DNA of 44,030 nucleotides from an uncultured Acetatifactor sp. Lineage in GTDB: Bacteria; Bacillota; Clostridia; Lachnospirales; Lachnospiraceae. Below are positions 1 through 8,120 of the stretch, piece by piece. The notes beneath the pieces were generated by a model, which was not told where the DNA came from, made no database searches, and saw only the letters and a program-made list of their open reading frames with translations. A program made the translations under genes and the position numbers. The stretch is taken from the NCBI GenBank assembly GCA_910584435.1, contig CAJUAP010000003.1:61740-105769 (forward strand). The letters are read 5' to 3'. Every line of letters starts with the position of its first letter. The first letter of the stretch is position 1.

Positions 1-197
1 AATTTATGACTGCCAGGTTCAGGCATTCATTAATTGTTCCGGCTTCCTGACGGGCTGTTACTGTTTTTATTCCAGTTCCGTAACAGCCCGTCATGAACCC
101 CTCATCCGGGAACAATTTATGACTGCCAGGTTCAGGCATTCATTAATTGTTCCGGCTTCCTGACGGGCCGTTACTGTTTTTATTCCAGTTCCGTAAC
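1..197. repeat. Tandem palindromic repeat, two copies, period 113 bp
   Basis: Bases 1-84 recur at 114-197 with almost no change. The first copy holds a 14-bp inverted repeat (TGACGGGCTGTTAC at 48-61 and its complement at 79-92) around a loop of about 17 bases. An outer arm (AATTGTTCC near 33-41 with GGAACAATT near 109-117) encloses it. In the second copy the 3' arm is degenerate. The loop text TGTTTTTATTCCAGTTCCG reappears, slightly changed, in the gltB-gltD gap at 12268-12395. The array lies 3' of the minus-strand permease and may act as its transcript end. Its nature as a repeat family is inferred. Confidence 0.8.
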
Positions 198-214
198 TCC
201 CGTTTTCTGCCTGT

Positions 215-1174
215 CTACAACAGCCCTTCTTCGCCAAGTGATTTTGCAATCTTGTCTGATACCAGAACCAGAATCAATCCAACCAGCGACTGGAACAGGC
301 CCACTGCCGTACCTTGTGAAAACTTGCCGCTTCCCAGACCCTTCTGATAGATATAAATTGCTAACTGATACTGGAAATCCCGTACCTGGGAAACATCAAA
401 TGCCGTCAGCCTCTCCAGATTGCTTCCCATGACACGTCCAAGATTCATAATCAACAGCGTAACAATCGTCCCACGGATGCCGGGAAGCGTAATATGCCAC
501 ATCTTCTGCCATTTGTTGGCGCCGTCAATAATCGCCGCCTCATAATATTCACCGTTAATACTGGTAATTGCTGCCAGATAGAGGATGGTTCCCCATCCCA
601 TTCCCTGCCATACACCCACCAGCAGATATGTAACTGCCCAATGATACTTTTCCGTGATAAACGGAATTCCCTTTTCAATAATGCCCGCATTCATCAAAAT
701 GACATTTATAAGGCCGGTGGAAGGCCGGAACAGTGTGAACGCCACGGAACCGATGATTGCCCATGACAGGAAATGGGGCAGATACAAAATGGTCTGCGTT
801 ACCTTCTTAAATTTCATAAACCGCAGTTCATTCAACATCAATGCCAGAATAATCGGAATGGGAAAACCAACAAGCAGATCCAAAATATTAAATATCAAAG
901 AGTTCTTTAATGCACGCCCAAAATCCGCATCCTGAAATATCTTAATAAATGTCTTGAAGCCTACCCACTCGCTGCCCTCATAGCCTTTCGCCGGTTTGTA
1001 ATCCATAAATGCCATACGCAGACCGGGATATGCCGCATAGTTAAATATCACAACCAGCGCAACCGGAACCAGCAGCAGCAGATATAACTGCCAATCTCTT
1101 TTCAAAGCCTGCATCAGTCTTGTCCCCCTGCCTGCCGCAGCCTTCCCTTTACTCTTTACAGCATCTTTCGCCAT
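215..1174 (-). CDS. Sugar ABC transporter permease, LplB/YtcP-type
   Basis: Inner-membrane permease subunit of a binding-protein-dependent carbohydrate importer. The 319-residue length fits the family. A basic cytoplasmic N-terminus precedes about six membrane segments (first near residues 30-50). The loop that docks the ATPase is visible near residues 214-235 as EAAIIDGANKWQKMWHITLP, the EAA motif. Start chosen because AGGAGG lies 6 bases upstream. LplB-type permeases normally travel with a second permease and a lipoprotein-binding protein. Here the 3' side holds only the palindromic repeat before the window ends, so any partner must be further left. Substrate is not readable from the sequence; oligosaccharides of plant or host glycans are typical for the family. 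Confidence 0.9.
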   Translation of the reverse strand: MAKDAVKSKGKAAAGRGTRLMQALKRDWQLYLLLLVPVALVVIFNYAAYPGLRMAFMDYKPAKGYEGSEWVGFKTFIKIFQDADFGRALKNSLIFNILDLLVGFPIPIILALMLNELRFMKFKKVTQTILYLPHFLSWAIIGSVAFTLFRPSTGLINVILMNAGIIEKGIPFITEKYHWAVTYLLVGVWQGMGWGTILYLAAITSINGEYYEAAIIDGANKWQKMWHITLPGIRGTIVTLLIMNLGRVMGSNLERLTAFDVSQVRDFQYQLAIYIYQKGLGSGKFSQGTAVGLFQSLVGLILVLVSDKIAKSLGEEGLL

Positions 1175-1207
1175 TTGAAACCTCCTTTTTAAAAGCTCGG
1201 CCTGAGC

Positions 1208-1405
1208 TTAATTTATCTGTTCCCTTTTATGGAGTTTGCGCGATTGTTCCGCCGCAAGCTGCCGCATAACGCAATTCCGTGTATATCTCATCGCCTTTGC
1301 CATCATTAAAATCATGTATTGACTTTCTATTGGAAATCCTACCGCATTGTCAATAATTTCATCTACTATTTTTGTATTTTCTTTTGAAACGTTCTTCATT
1401 GCCAA
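1208..1405 (-). CDS. Small hypothetical protein, 65 aa
   Basis: Not recognised. A mostly helical, soluble-looking 65-residue protein with a charged N-terminus and a basic C-terminus, and no membrane segment. A TTG start at 1405 sits 7 bases after GGAG; an ATG two codons later is the alternative. It lies 33 bases upstream of the ABC permease on the same strand and could be co-transcribed. A small hairpin (AAGCTC/GAGCTT, 1193-1209) overlaps its stop codon and precedes the permease ribosome site. Real-gene status rests on the ribosome site and spacing only. Confidence 0.45.
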   Translation of the reverse strand: MAMKNVSKENTKIVDEIIDNAVGFPIESQYMILMMAKAMRYTRNCVMRQLAAEQSRKLHKREQIN

Positions 1406-1551
1406 TGTCTTTCTCCTTTCATTTTTGCTTTCTGACAGTCGTAAGCCGCCAATCCTATCAATTTCTATATAATAAAATAACTCCTCACCGGTCTATGGCA
1501 TCACTGAATCTCCAGCAGCAATCAGCCATACCACCAGTCAAGGAGTTGTGT

Positions 1552-1788
1552 TTACAGAATAACACCCGGACAACTTTCTCTGGCAGATATTTTTCTGGAA
1601 CTTCTTAAAAATGCCATTGCCTTGATGAAATTATTCCGGTGTCTCATACCTCCCATTCCACCTGCATCGCCAGGCGTTCCCCTATGCCGATTGCATCATC
1701 AAACCGAACACCTTTCCTGTTGAAGAGTTCCTTGTATCCAAATGACCGCTCCCTGTCAATGAAACGGGAATAAAAGCTTTCTTAGTGA
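1552..1788 (-). pseudogene. Decayed minus-strand coding remnant
   Basis: On the minus strand about 47 codons are open from 1788 to the stop at 1644 with protein-like composition (the end reads IGIGERLAMQVEWEV), but an in-frame stop precedes them and there is no good start. A second 31-codon frame starts with ATG at 1647, overlapping the first stop as ATGA, and ends at 1552. This looks like the 3' end of a decayed gene or gene pair whose family I do not recognise. The rest of the 1406-1926 gap shows nothing except the XRE promoter at 1880-1908. Confidence 0.35.
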
Positions 1789-1879
1789 ATTGTAACATAT
1801 AATTCTATCATTTTCAATGAAATCGACAAAATATTTTTGCATTCTCAACGCTTTTTTTCACTAAAAGGGAAATTTTGTA

Positions 1880-1908
1880 TTGACAATGATTTTCCGCTAT
1901 TGTATACT
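1880..1908 (+). promoter_or_regulatory. Sigma-A promoter of XRE gene 1
   Basis: TTGACA at 1880-1885, a 17-base spacer and TATACT at 1903-1908, the latter 18 bases before the start codon of the XRE gene. The leader is therefore very short. AT-rich sequence upstream (1790-1860) could act as an UP element. Confidence 0.8.
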
Positions 1909-1926
1909 TAGTCAGAGGTGATATAA

Positions 1927-2274
1927 ATGGATACTTTAGGCAAAAGGTTAAGCTACGCCCGCCGAAAAAAGGGCTACACACAGGATTCCCTTGCCGCGTC
2001 AATCGGCGTATCACGAGGCGTTATATTCAATCTTGAGAAAGACAAAACCACACCGCAGACAATTGTCATTAACGCCATATGCAAGACCCTAAGTATCAAT
2101 AAGGACTGGCTGACAGACGGTCTGGGGGACATGGAAGATAAAAGCGACTTTATACAAAGTACCAAAATCCTGGCCGAACTTTATGATGTGGCAAAAGAGC
2201 TGTCAGAAGAAGAACAGCTCTTTTTGTTAGATATGGTAAAAGCGGTAAAGCTTCGGTTAATGCAGAAGCAATAG
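1927..2274 (+). CDS. XRE-family transcriptional regulator (copy 1)
   Basis: DNA-binding regulator of 115 residues. An N-terminal Cro/C1-type helix-turn-helix covers residues about 5-60 (LGKRLSYARRKKGYTQDSLA then SRGVIFNLEKDKTTP). A short acidic helical C-terminal part (about 75-115) probably dimerises. AGAGGTGATAT lies just before ATG. It is closely similar along its whole length to the XRE gene at 8307-8657, including the identical stretch GVSRGVIFNLEK. The two paralogues bracket the LytTR/ABC module in the same orientation, so they probably arose by duplication. Likely a repressor acting on its own or nearby promoters; targets are inferred only. Confidence 0.9.
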   Translation: MDTLGKRLSYARRKKGYTQDSLAASIGVSRGVIFNLEKDKTTPQTIVINAICKTLSINKDWLTDGLGDMEDKSDFIQSTKILAELYDVAKELSEEEQLFLLDMVKAVKLRLMQKQ

Positions 2275-2292
2275 CCCGACCTCCGGAGGGCT
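2273..2292 (+). terminator. Weak hairpin after XRE gene 1
   Basis: AGCCC at 2273-2277 pairs with GGGCT at 2288-2292, with CCTCCGGAGG palindromic inside. Only a weak T-rich tail follows, so it may be leaky. A T7 run occurs later at 2344-2350. Confidence 0.35.
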
Positions 2293-2370
2293 TCTATTAC
2301 GGCAGTCACTAAAAGTTGATAGCAGGACAAAGCTATGGACTTATTTTTTTACATAAATAAGGGGCCGGGG

Positions 2371-2413
2371 CCTGTTTACAGGTATTGCAATTTCATTTTA
2401 AGTCTGTTATAAA
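2371..2413 (+). promoter_or_regulatory. Promoter of the LytTR/GHKL operon with adjacent palindrome
   Basis: TTGCAA at 2385-2390, a 17-base spacer and TATAAA at 2408-2413 form a good sigma-A promoter 36 bases before the regulator start. The 12-bp palindrome CCTGTTTACAGG (2371-2382) abuts the -35 box and is a plausible operator for an unidentified regulator. Confidence 0.7.
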
Positions 2414-2449
2414 TAAAAGGACAGGCAGATATATGAAATGGAGGAAAAC

Positions 2450-3154
2450 ATGCGCATTGCAATCTGTGATGATGAGGAAGTACAGCAGCAATTGCTGAGA
2501 AACTACCTGGAAGAATGGGCTGCTTTGAATGAAATTGTCATGGAAATAAAACTGTTTCACAGCGGGGAGCATTTTCTGTTTCTGTGGGAAGATGACAGAG
2601 ATTATGATTTGCTAATCTTTGACATAGAAATGAAACAGCTGAACGGTATGGCGCTTGCCATGAAAATAAGGGCCCAGGATAATACCATACCGATTTTGTT
2701 TGTAACAGGATATGATGATTATATCTCACAGGGTTACGAGGTGGCAGCACTGCACTATCTCATGAAGCCATTGCATAAAGAGAAGTTCTTTCAAGTGCTT
2801 GACAAGCTGAAAAAAAGCGGAAAGCAGGATGATAAATTGCTATTCCAGACAGAAAAAGGGCTGATTGCCCTGCCCTTATCCAAAATATGGTATGTGGAAG
2901 CAAGGGCCCATCAGTGTATTTTGTATACGGAAAGAGAAGAATATATCTTAAGCAACTCTATCAGCAATATGGCAGAATATCTTGGCAGCTGCAGAGATTT
3001 TATCCGCTGCCACCGATCATATCTGGTGAATCTGCGACACATATCTGTCATTGTAAAATCCGAACTGACCTTGGACGACGGACGTAAACTGCCGGTAAGC
3101 CGCAGCGCGGAAAAAGAAGTCAACCAGGCTTTTATCAGATTATTTAAAGGATGA
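2450..3154 (+). CDS. LytTR-family response regulator
   Basis: Cytoplasmic response regulator, 234 residues. The receiver domain (about 1-120) has the acidic pair at D7-D8, the phospho-acceptor D58 in LLIFDIEM and the conserved lysine in YLMKPLHKEKF. The LytTR DNA-binding domain (about 138-230) contains the typical RCHRSYLVNL segment. I chose ATG at 2450 rather than an in-frame ATG at 2438 because GGAGG lies 5 bases before 2450 and the receiver fold begins there. It is followed after 6 bases by its GHKL kinase. LytTR proteins bind paired 9-10 bp direct repeats two helical turns apart; such a pair lies upstream of the ABC genes at 4012-4043. AgrA, VirR and AlgR are the known relatives. Confidence 0.93.
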   Translation: MRIAICDDEEVQQQLLRNYLEEWAALNEIVMEIKLFHSGEHFLFLWEDDRDYDLLIFDIEMKQLNGMALAMKIRAQDNTIPILFVTGYDDYISQGYEVAALHYLMKPLHKEKFFQVLDKLKKSGKQDDKLLFQTEKGLIALPLSKIWYVEARAHQCILYTEREEYILSNSISNMAEYLGSCRDFIRCHRSYLVNLRHISVIVKSELTLDDGRKLPVSRSAEKEVNQAFIRLFKG

Positions 3155-3160
3155 AGGAAA

Positions 3161-3904
3161 ATGAATTGGCAAATGATAGTGGTGTTTCTGGCAATATTAC
3201 TGGGCAATCTGTCTCTGAGGCTATTTATCATGCCATGGTATGTGAATCGGAAAATATCCGGCTTTCAGAATCATCTTGTGAACAAGCACTACGATGAAGT
3301 TGAAACCATGTATCGGAAAATGCGCGGATGGCGGCATGATTATCATAATCACATTCAAACCCTGAAAGCCTATATGACCATGGCGCAGTATAAAGAAGCA
3401 GCCAGATACCTGGACCGTTTGGAGGAAGATCTGGCCAATGTGGATATGGTGCTGCGGACGGGAAATGTAATGGCAGATGCCATCTTGAACAGCAAATTAA
3501 CCTTGATTCAGGAGAGAAATATCCAGGTGGATGCCACGGTCACCGTGCCGGGAAATCTCCCCATATCGGACATTGATCTGTCCGTGTTGATCGGCAATCT
3601 CCTTGACAATGCCATGGAGGCATGTATCAAACTGCCGGAACAGGACCGTTTTATCCGCATCTATATCGATACATTGAAGCAGCAATTATATATTTCCGTC
3701 ACAAATTCCATGCCGGGCAGCGCAAAAAGAAAGGGAAACCGCTTTATATCAGAGAAAGAAGGGCAACATGGCTTCGGATTACTTAGAATTGATGATATTG
3801 TGGCAAAACACAGCGGCTACCTGAACAGACAGGCTGAAAACGGCGTGTTTGCCACAGAGGTAATGCTGCCTCTGCAGACGGCAGAGTTTTCAAATAAAGT
3901 ATAA
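3161..3904 (+). CDS. Short GHKL sensor histidine kinase
   Basis: Kinase partner of the upstream regulator, 247 residues. A single N-terminal membrane segment (about 4-25) is followed directly by the phospho-acceptor region with H59 in GWRHDYHNHI (RHDxxNH type, as in AgrC-like kinases). The ATP-binding domain has an N box near residue 146 (NLLDNAMEAC) and a G box (HGFGLLRI). AgrC-type kinases usually have six or more membrane helices that sense a peptide. Here the sensor is reduced to one helix with almost no extracellular part, so the signal may come from the membrane or from a partner such as the ABC exporter. Start supported by AAGG sequences and close spacing. Confidence 0.9.
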   Translation: MNWQMIVVFLAILLGNLSLRLFIMPWYVNRKISGFQNHLVNKHYDEVETMYRKMRGWRHDYHNHIQTLKAYMTMAQYKEAARYLDRLEEDLANVDMVLRTGNVMADAILNSKLTLIQERNIQVDATVTVPGNLPISDIDLSVLIGNLLDNAMEACIKLPEQDRFIRIYIDTLKQQLYISVTNSMPGSAKRKGNRFISEKEGQHGFGLLRIDDIVAKHSGYLNRQAENGVFATEVMLPLQTAEFSNKV

Positions 3905-3917
3905 CTCTATAAGATAA

Positions 3918-3958
3918 GGGCAGAACTGAATCATCATGTTCTGCCTTTCGTTCTGCCC
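3918..3958 (+). terminator. Terminator after the kinase gene
   Basis: GGCAGAAC (3919-3926) pairs with GTTCTGCC (3938-3945), followed by TTTCGTT. A second 3' arm, TTCTGCCC (3951-3958), can pair with the same 5' arm, so two alternative hairpins are possible. Confidence 0.65.
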
Positions 3959-4011
3959 AGAACATCCCGCTGCCCCATGTCATCCACAGCAGACCGCCAT
4001 ACAAAAAAATG

Positions 4012-4077
4012 CCGTTCGTGCATGGCAGAATACCATTCGTGCAGAAAATATAAATCTGTCACCTGGCATGCTATAGT
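4012..4077 (+). promoter_or_regulatory. LytTR-type direct repeat and extended -10 promoter of the ABC operon
   Basis: CCGTTCGTGCA (4012-4022) and CCATTCGTGCA (4033-4043) start 21 bases apart, two helical turns, the geometry of LytTR sites. The half-site closely resembles the AlgR consensus CCGTTCGTC. The second repeat ends 5 bases before the expected -35 position, which has no good -35 box (TATAAA at 4049-4054). The -10 is extended: TGCTATAGT, hexamer 4072-4077. A weak -35 with an activator site abutting it is the layout of an activator-dependent promoter. Binding by the 2450-3154 regulator is inferred. Confidence 0.75.
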
Positions 4078-4206
4078 AGGACAATAATCGTTACTCTCCG
4101 CCCGTCACTGAAAACAGCATACCGGCAGCAGTTCCATACCCTGTCCGAACCGCTGCATTTACAGCGGCGGCGAAGCAGACCGGCACACAATGAGGAGGAT
4201 GATATT

Positions 4207-6123
4207 ATGTTATATATGTCCAAAGTATTTGACGATAAGTCCAGGCGGAAATACGGACTTATCAGTAATTTTATCTATAATCTGAAAGCTGCCAGGGAAT
4301 GGAATCCCAGACTTTTCCGGGCTCAGATCTTATCCATTATTCCAGGTTCTCTGGGTTCTCTTCTGGGAACCTATCTGCCTTCCAGGCTGGTAAAGGACCT
4401 GGGCAGTCATATTGAGGTTCCCCGGCTGGTGCTGCACATGGCTCTGATTACAATTATGATGTGGATATGCAATTCTGTCTTCAATGTACTAATTGAATAT
4501 TGCGACAATCTGGGCAGCTTTATTAAAGTCCACTATGCCAAGAAATTCGTGCACAAAATTATGGATGTGGACTATGATTATCTGGAAGATGAGAATTACC
4601 AGAAAATATCCGGAAATGCATGGAGAGTGGCACGTTTCGGACAGGGAGTATCCGGTGCCATTGTGTCCCTTCCGCAATTTCTCTCTTCCATGGCAGGCGT
4701 GTTCATCTATGGTTTTCTCCTGGCAGGCAAAAGCATACTGCTTCTCCTGATTATTATGTTTTCTCTGAGCATGAGCTTATGGCTGCTCTCCATTGCAAGG
4801 AAAAAACATGCCCAATTCTATGAAAAGCTCCAGCTTTCGGCCAGAAAGGAAGGATATATCACAGCGCAGACAACGGAAAGCGCAGCAGGAAAAGATATCA
4901 GATTATACCATTTGCTGGATTGGTTCCTTGAAAAATACGATGATGCGCTGCAGGATATGGGCAGAATGTACGGCATCATACATGACTGGTACCTGTTCCG
5001 GAATGTATCCCATGCATTTCTGCAGTTACTTATGAATGCCGCCACCTACGCATTTTTAATTTATCTGTTGACCAGCCATAAAATTACGGTCGCTGAATTT
5101 GTATTCTATGTCGGATTGGTGAGTGGCTTTTCTCTCTATTTTGAAGATGCACTGCGTCAGATTATGAGCTTCAACAATACCAGCGCTTCCATCAGTTATA
5201 TCAGAGAATTCTTAGAGACTGAGGACCGCTGGAAAAGAGGGGAAGGGATTGGACGCACCAGAGTGGAACAGATCAGGCAGAATGCCGTAAAACTGGAATT
5301 CAGGGATGTTTCCTTTACTTACCCCGGCAATGAAAAACCTACCTTAAAACATATCAATATGGTGATAACCCCCGGCGAGAAGATTGCACTGATCGGCCTG
5401 AACGGTGCGGGCAAAACCACGCTTGTAAAATTGATGTGCGGTTTTTATCATCCTACGGAGGGTGAGATTCTGCTGAATGATATCCCTATTGATGAATTCA
5501 GCCGGGACGAATATTACAGACTTGTATCCGTATTGTTTCAGGATGCCACCATGCTTGCCCTGAGCTTAGATGAGAACCTCACAGGACAGAATCCTGAGGA
5601 CATTGACAGGGCGCGTCTGGAAAAATCATTGCAGCTGTCCAATTTTTCGGATATTTATGAGAAACTGCCCCAAAAAGGAGAATCCCTGCTGGTCAGGGAA
5701 ATCAACCAGGGTTCCACCGACTTTTCCGGCGGCGAGAAACAGAAGATGCTTTTCGCCAGAACCCTTTATTTAAATGCCCCTTTGGTCATATTAGATGAGC
5801 CCACTGCGGCATTGGATCCAATTGCCGAAAACGAACTTTATATGAATTACGGTGCCTCTATGGAGAACAAAACCGGCGTCTATATCTCCCACCGCTTGTC
5901 CAGCACCAGATTCTGTGACAGGATACTGTTGTTAGAGCATGGTGAGATTATCGAAGAAGGCACCCATGAGAGCCTGCTTGCCGGTAATACAAGGTATGCA
6001 GAATTGTTCCGGGTGCAGAGCCAGTATTACAAAGAAGAGGATGAAAGAAAGAGGAAAAGTAAACTGATGGGCGATGCCTATGAGACAAAAACAGGGAAAG
6101 AAAGAGGTGTATTCGATGAGTAA
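4207..6123 (+). CDS. ABC exporter half-transporter 1 (permease plus ATPase)
   Basis: Membrane exporter of 638 residues. The N-terminal membrane domain (about 35-330) has five or six helices. The ATPase domain (about 355-600) has Walker A GLNGAGKTT near 398, signature FSGGEKQ near 507, Walker B LVILDEPTAALDP and switch histidine in YISHRLSS. All catalytic motifs are intact. GAGGAGG lies 8 bases before ATG. It overlaps the next ABC gene by 8 bases, so the two are translationally coupled and probably form a heterodimer. No peptidase C39 domain is present and no precursor peptide gene was seen nearby, so the substrate (peptide, lipid or drug) is unknown. Expression is probably driven by the LytTR-site promoter. 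Confidence 0.92.
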   Translation: MLYMSKVFDDKSRRKYGLISNFIYNLKAAREWNPRLFRAQILSIIPGSLGSLLGTYLPSRLVKDLGSHIEVPRLVLHMALITIMMWICNSVFNVLIEYCDNLGSFIKVHYAKKFVHKIMDVDYDYLEDENYQKISGNAWRVARFGQGVSGAIVSLPQFLSSMAGVFIYGFLLAGKSILLLLIIMFSLSMSLWLLSIARKKHAQFYEKLQLSARKEGYITAQTTESAAGKDIRLYHLLDWFLEKYDDALQDMGRMYGIIHDWYLFRNVSHAFLQLLMNAATYAFLIYLLTSHKITVAEFVFYVGLVSGFSLYFEDALRQIMSFNNTSASISYIREFLETEDRWKRGEGIGRTRVEQIRQNAVKLEFRDVSFTYPGNEKPTLKHINMVITPGEKIALIGLNGAGKTTLVKLMCGFYHPTEGEILLNDIPIDEFSRDEYYRLVSVLFQDATMLALSLDENLTGQNPEDIDRARLEKSLQLSNFSDIYEKLPQKGESLLVREINQGSTDFSGGEKQKMLFARTLYLNAPLVILDEPTAALDPIAENELYMNYGASMENKTGVYISHRLSSTRFCDRILLLEHGEIIEEGTHESLLAGNTRYAELFRVQSQYYKEEDERKRKSKLMGDAYETKTGKERGVFDE

Positions 6124-7939
6124 GAAAGATTTGAAAAGTATATTTGCCCTGTTGGGTAATCTATGGCAGAATCACAAGGATGTGATTATCAGCATGGTGT
6201 GCCTGTCCGTATTCATGGGCAGCCGTCCGTTTATCTCCGTCATACTGACAGGTATGCTGGTGGATGCGGTATACGCAGGGGCTGAACTGAGAGAACTGTT
6301 ATACGCAGCGGCGGCAGGTGTGGGAGGCATCTTCCTGATGTCAGCCCTGGAGGGATTACTGACAATGTTTTTCAACCGGAAATTGGAATATATGCAGGAA
6401 ATCCAGGCCCAGCCCATGAATCAGAAAAGCATGTCCATGGATTATGAATATCTGGAAGATGTGGGTGTCCACGAAATGCGCCAGCGGATAGAAAAATTCG
6501 GCGGCTGGAGTCTGACGGCAATTGTCTTAAGCGTGCTGAATAAGCTGCTCAATGCCGTCACCACGGTTTTCGTGGCAGTCTGTGTGGTAATTCCCATGTT
6601 TGCCCGCAGCAATCATGCCGTATCAGAGGGATTTGCAGGCTCCTGGCTTATGTCCCTGCTGCTCTTTGGCGTGGTGGCGCTGCTTGTGCTGCTGGAATTT
6701 AAAATGGGAAAACATTACAGCCGCCTGGAGGCAGAGGCCAGAAAAGAGATGTCAAACGAAGAAGCCAGAAGCAAGTATTATCTTGATATCATGTCAGACT
6801 GCGAAAAACAAAAAGATCTGCGCATGTGCAGACAGCAGAATTTATATGAGAGAGAGTTCCGGCAGATTGATGCCAGCGTAAAGAAAACAGCGGACAAAAT
6901 GGCGCATTTTATTTCCATGGATATCTTCATGAGAGAATCTGTCTCGGCGCTTACCGGGTTCTTAGTGTATGTATTCGCCGGAGTGCTGGCATGTTCAGGT
7001 ATGATCAGTATCGGCGGAGTGGTCACTTATGCCGCCAGTATCTTAAAATTTATGGATGCCATAGGAAAGTCTGCGTATTACTTAAGCTGGTTAAGCGGCA
7101 ATTCCGCTTTTGCCGGGGATTATGTCACGTATATGAACCTGCCGCAGCGGAAGCATGAAGGAACAATACCCATGGAGAAGAGGCGAGACGGTAAATTTTC
7201 AGTGGAATTTGACCACGTTTCCTTCAAATATCCCGGGAGCGATACCTATGTGATAAAGGATTTGAACCTGAAGTTTGTCATAGGGGCGCGGATGGCCATT
7301 GTAGGCAGAAACGGGTCGGGTAAGACTACCTTTATCAAACTGCTCTGCCGCCTGTATGATGTGACGGAAGGCTGTATTAAGGTCAATCAGGTCGATATCA
7401 GAAAGTATGATTACGAAGAATACTGCAGACTGTTTTCCGTAGTGTTCCAGGATTTTCAGGTATTCTCCTTCCCCCTGGGCGAAAATGTGGCGGCAGGTTC
7501 CGCAGTGGATGAACGCCGCGCATCGGATGCTCTGCACAGAGCAGGTATGGGAGAACGCTGTGCAAGTCTCAAAGACGGCCTTGCCACCACGATAGGAAAA
7601 GAATTTGAGGAAAACGGTGTAAGCTTTTCCGGCGGCGAGAAACAGAAAATTGCCATTGCAAGAGCCATTTACAAGGATGCCCCTTTTGTGATTATGGACG
7701 AGCCCACCGCTGCCCTTGACCCGGAATCGGAATGCGGTGTCTATGCAGGTTTTGATAAGATGGTGGGCAATAAGACAGCCATCTATATCTCCCACCGTCT
7801 GGCCTCCTGCCGCTTCTGCGAGGATATTCTGGTATTCGACCAGGGACAGGTAGTGCAGAGGGGAAAACATGAAGAATTAGAGCATCAGGAAGGATTGTAC
7901 AAGGAATTATGGGATGCCCAGGCGCAGTATTATGCGTAA
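6116..7939 (+). CDS. ABC exporter half-transporter 2 (permease plus ATPase)
   Basis: Second half-transporter, 607 residues, same layout as its neighbour: membrane domain about 15-320 and ATPase about 360-600. Walker A is GRNGSGKTT near 396, signature FSGGEKQ near 503, Walker B FVIMDEPTAALDP and switch histidine in YISHRLAS. Start at 6116 is preferred over an upstream in-frame ATG because AGAGGTG precedes it and it overlaps the upstream stop by 8 bases. Both ATPase sites keep consensus residues, unlike many heterodimeric exporters in which one site is degenerate. The membrane domains of the two subunits are clearly diverged. Confidence 0.92.
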   Translation: MSKKDLKSIFALLGNLWQNHKDVIISMVCLSVFMGSRPFISVILTGMLVDAVYAGAELRELLYAAAAGVGGIFLMSALEGLLTMFFNRKLEYMQEIQAQPMNQKSMSMDYEYLEDVGVHEMRQRIEKFGGWSLTAIVLSVLNKLLNAVTTVFVAVCVVIPMFARSNHAVSEGFAGSWLMSLLLFGVVALLVLLEFKMGKHYSRLEAEARKEMSNEEARSKYYLDIMSDCEKQKDLRMCRQQNLYEREFRQIDASVKKTADKMAHFISMDIFMRESVSALTGFLVYVFAGVLACSGMISIGGVVTYAASILKFMDAIGKSAYYLSWLSGNSAFAGDYVTYMNLPQRKHEGTIPMEKRRDGKFSVEFDHVSFKYPGSDTYVIKDLNLKFVIGARMAIVGRNGSGKTTFIKLLCRLYDVTEGCIKVNQVDIRKYDYEEYCRLFSVVFQDFQVFSFPLGENVAAGSAVDERRASDALHRAGMGERCASLKDGLATTIGKEFEENGVSFSGGEKQKIAIARAIYKDAPFVIMDEPTAALDPESECGVYAGFDKMVGNKTAIYISHRLASCRFCEDILVFDQGQVVQRGKHEELEHQEGLYKELWDAQAQYYA

Positions 7940-7971
7940 AGAGAAACTTCTGTGTCAGGTTATATCATGAG

Positions 7972-8003
7972 GCAATGGCACTTTTCAGGAAAGCAATGAC
8001 ACT
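7972..8003. repeat. Direct repeat, 21-bp offset
   Basis: GCAATGGCACT (7972-7982) and GCAATGACACT (7993-8003) start exactly 21 bases apart. Read on the other strand they give GTGYCATTGC, which shares only a short core with the LytTR half-site at 4012. This may be a second, weaker LytTR-type site 3' of the exporter genes, or chance. Confidence 0.3.
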
Positions 8004-8064
8004 CTATGTCTGCGAAGCGGCCGCATACCGCTGACAAAAATAGAATCGCATACAGCTGAAGCAG

Positions 8065-8111
8065 AAACCCTTCAACTCGTGCCTGATGGAATATCATCCA
8101 TGCAAGGGTTT
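8065..8111 (+). terminator. Possible long-loop terminator after the ABC operon
   Basis: AAACCCTT (8065-8072) pairs with AAGGGTTT (8104-8111), enclosing an inner GATG/CATC hairpin, and the T-rich end TTTTAT follows. The U tract is short, so this is a weak call. Confidence 0.35.
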
Positions 8112-8120
8112 TATGCTGAC

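Noticed and set aside
7199..7870. Minus-strand 223-codon frame inside the second ABC gene
   Set aside because: Antisense to a fully motif-supported ABC ATPase, with no ribosome site.
4207..7939. Bacteriocin or lantibiotic export cassette
   Set aside because: No peptidase C39 domain, precursor peptide with a double-glycine leader, modification enzyme or immunity gene was found.
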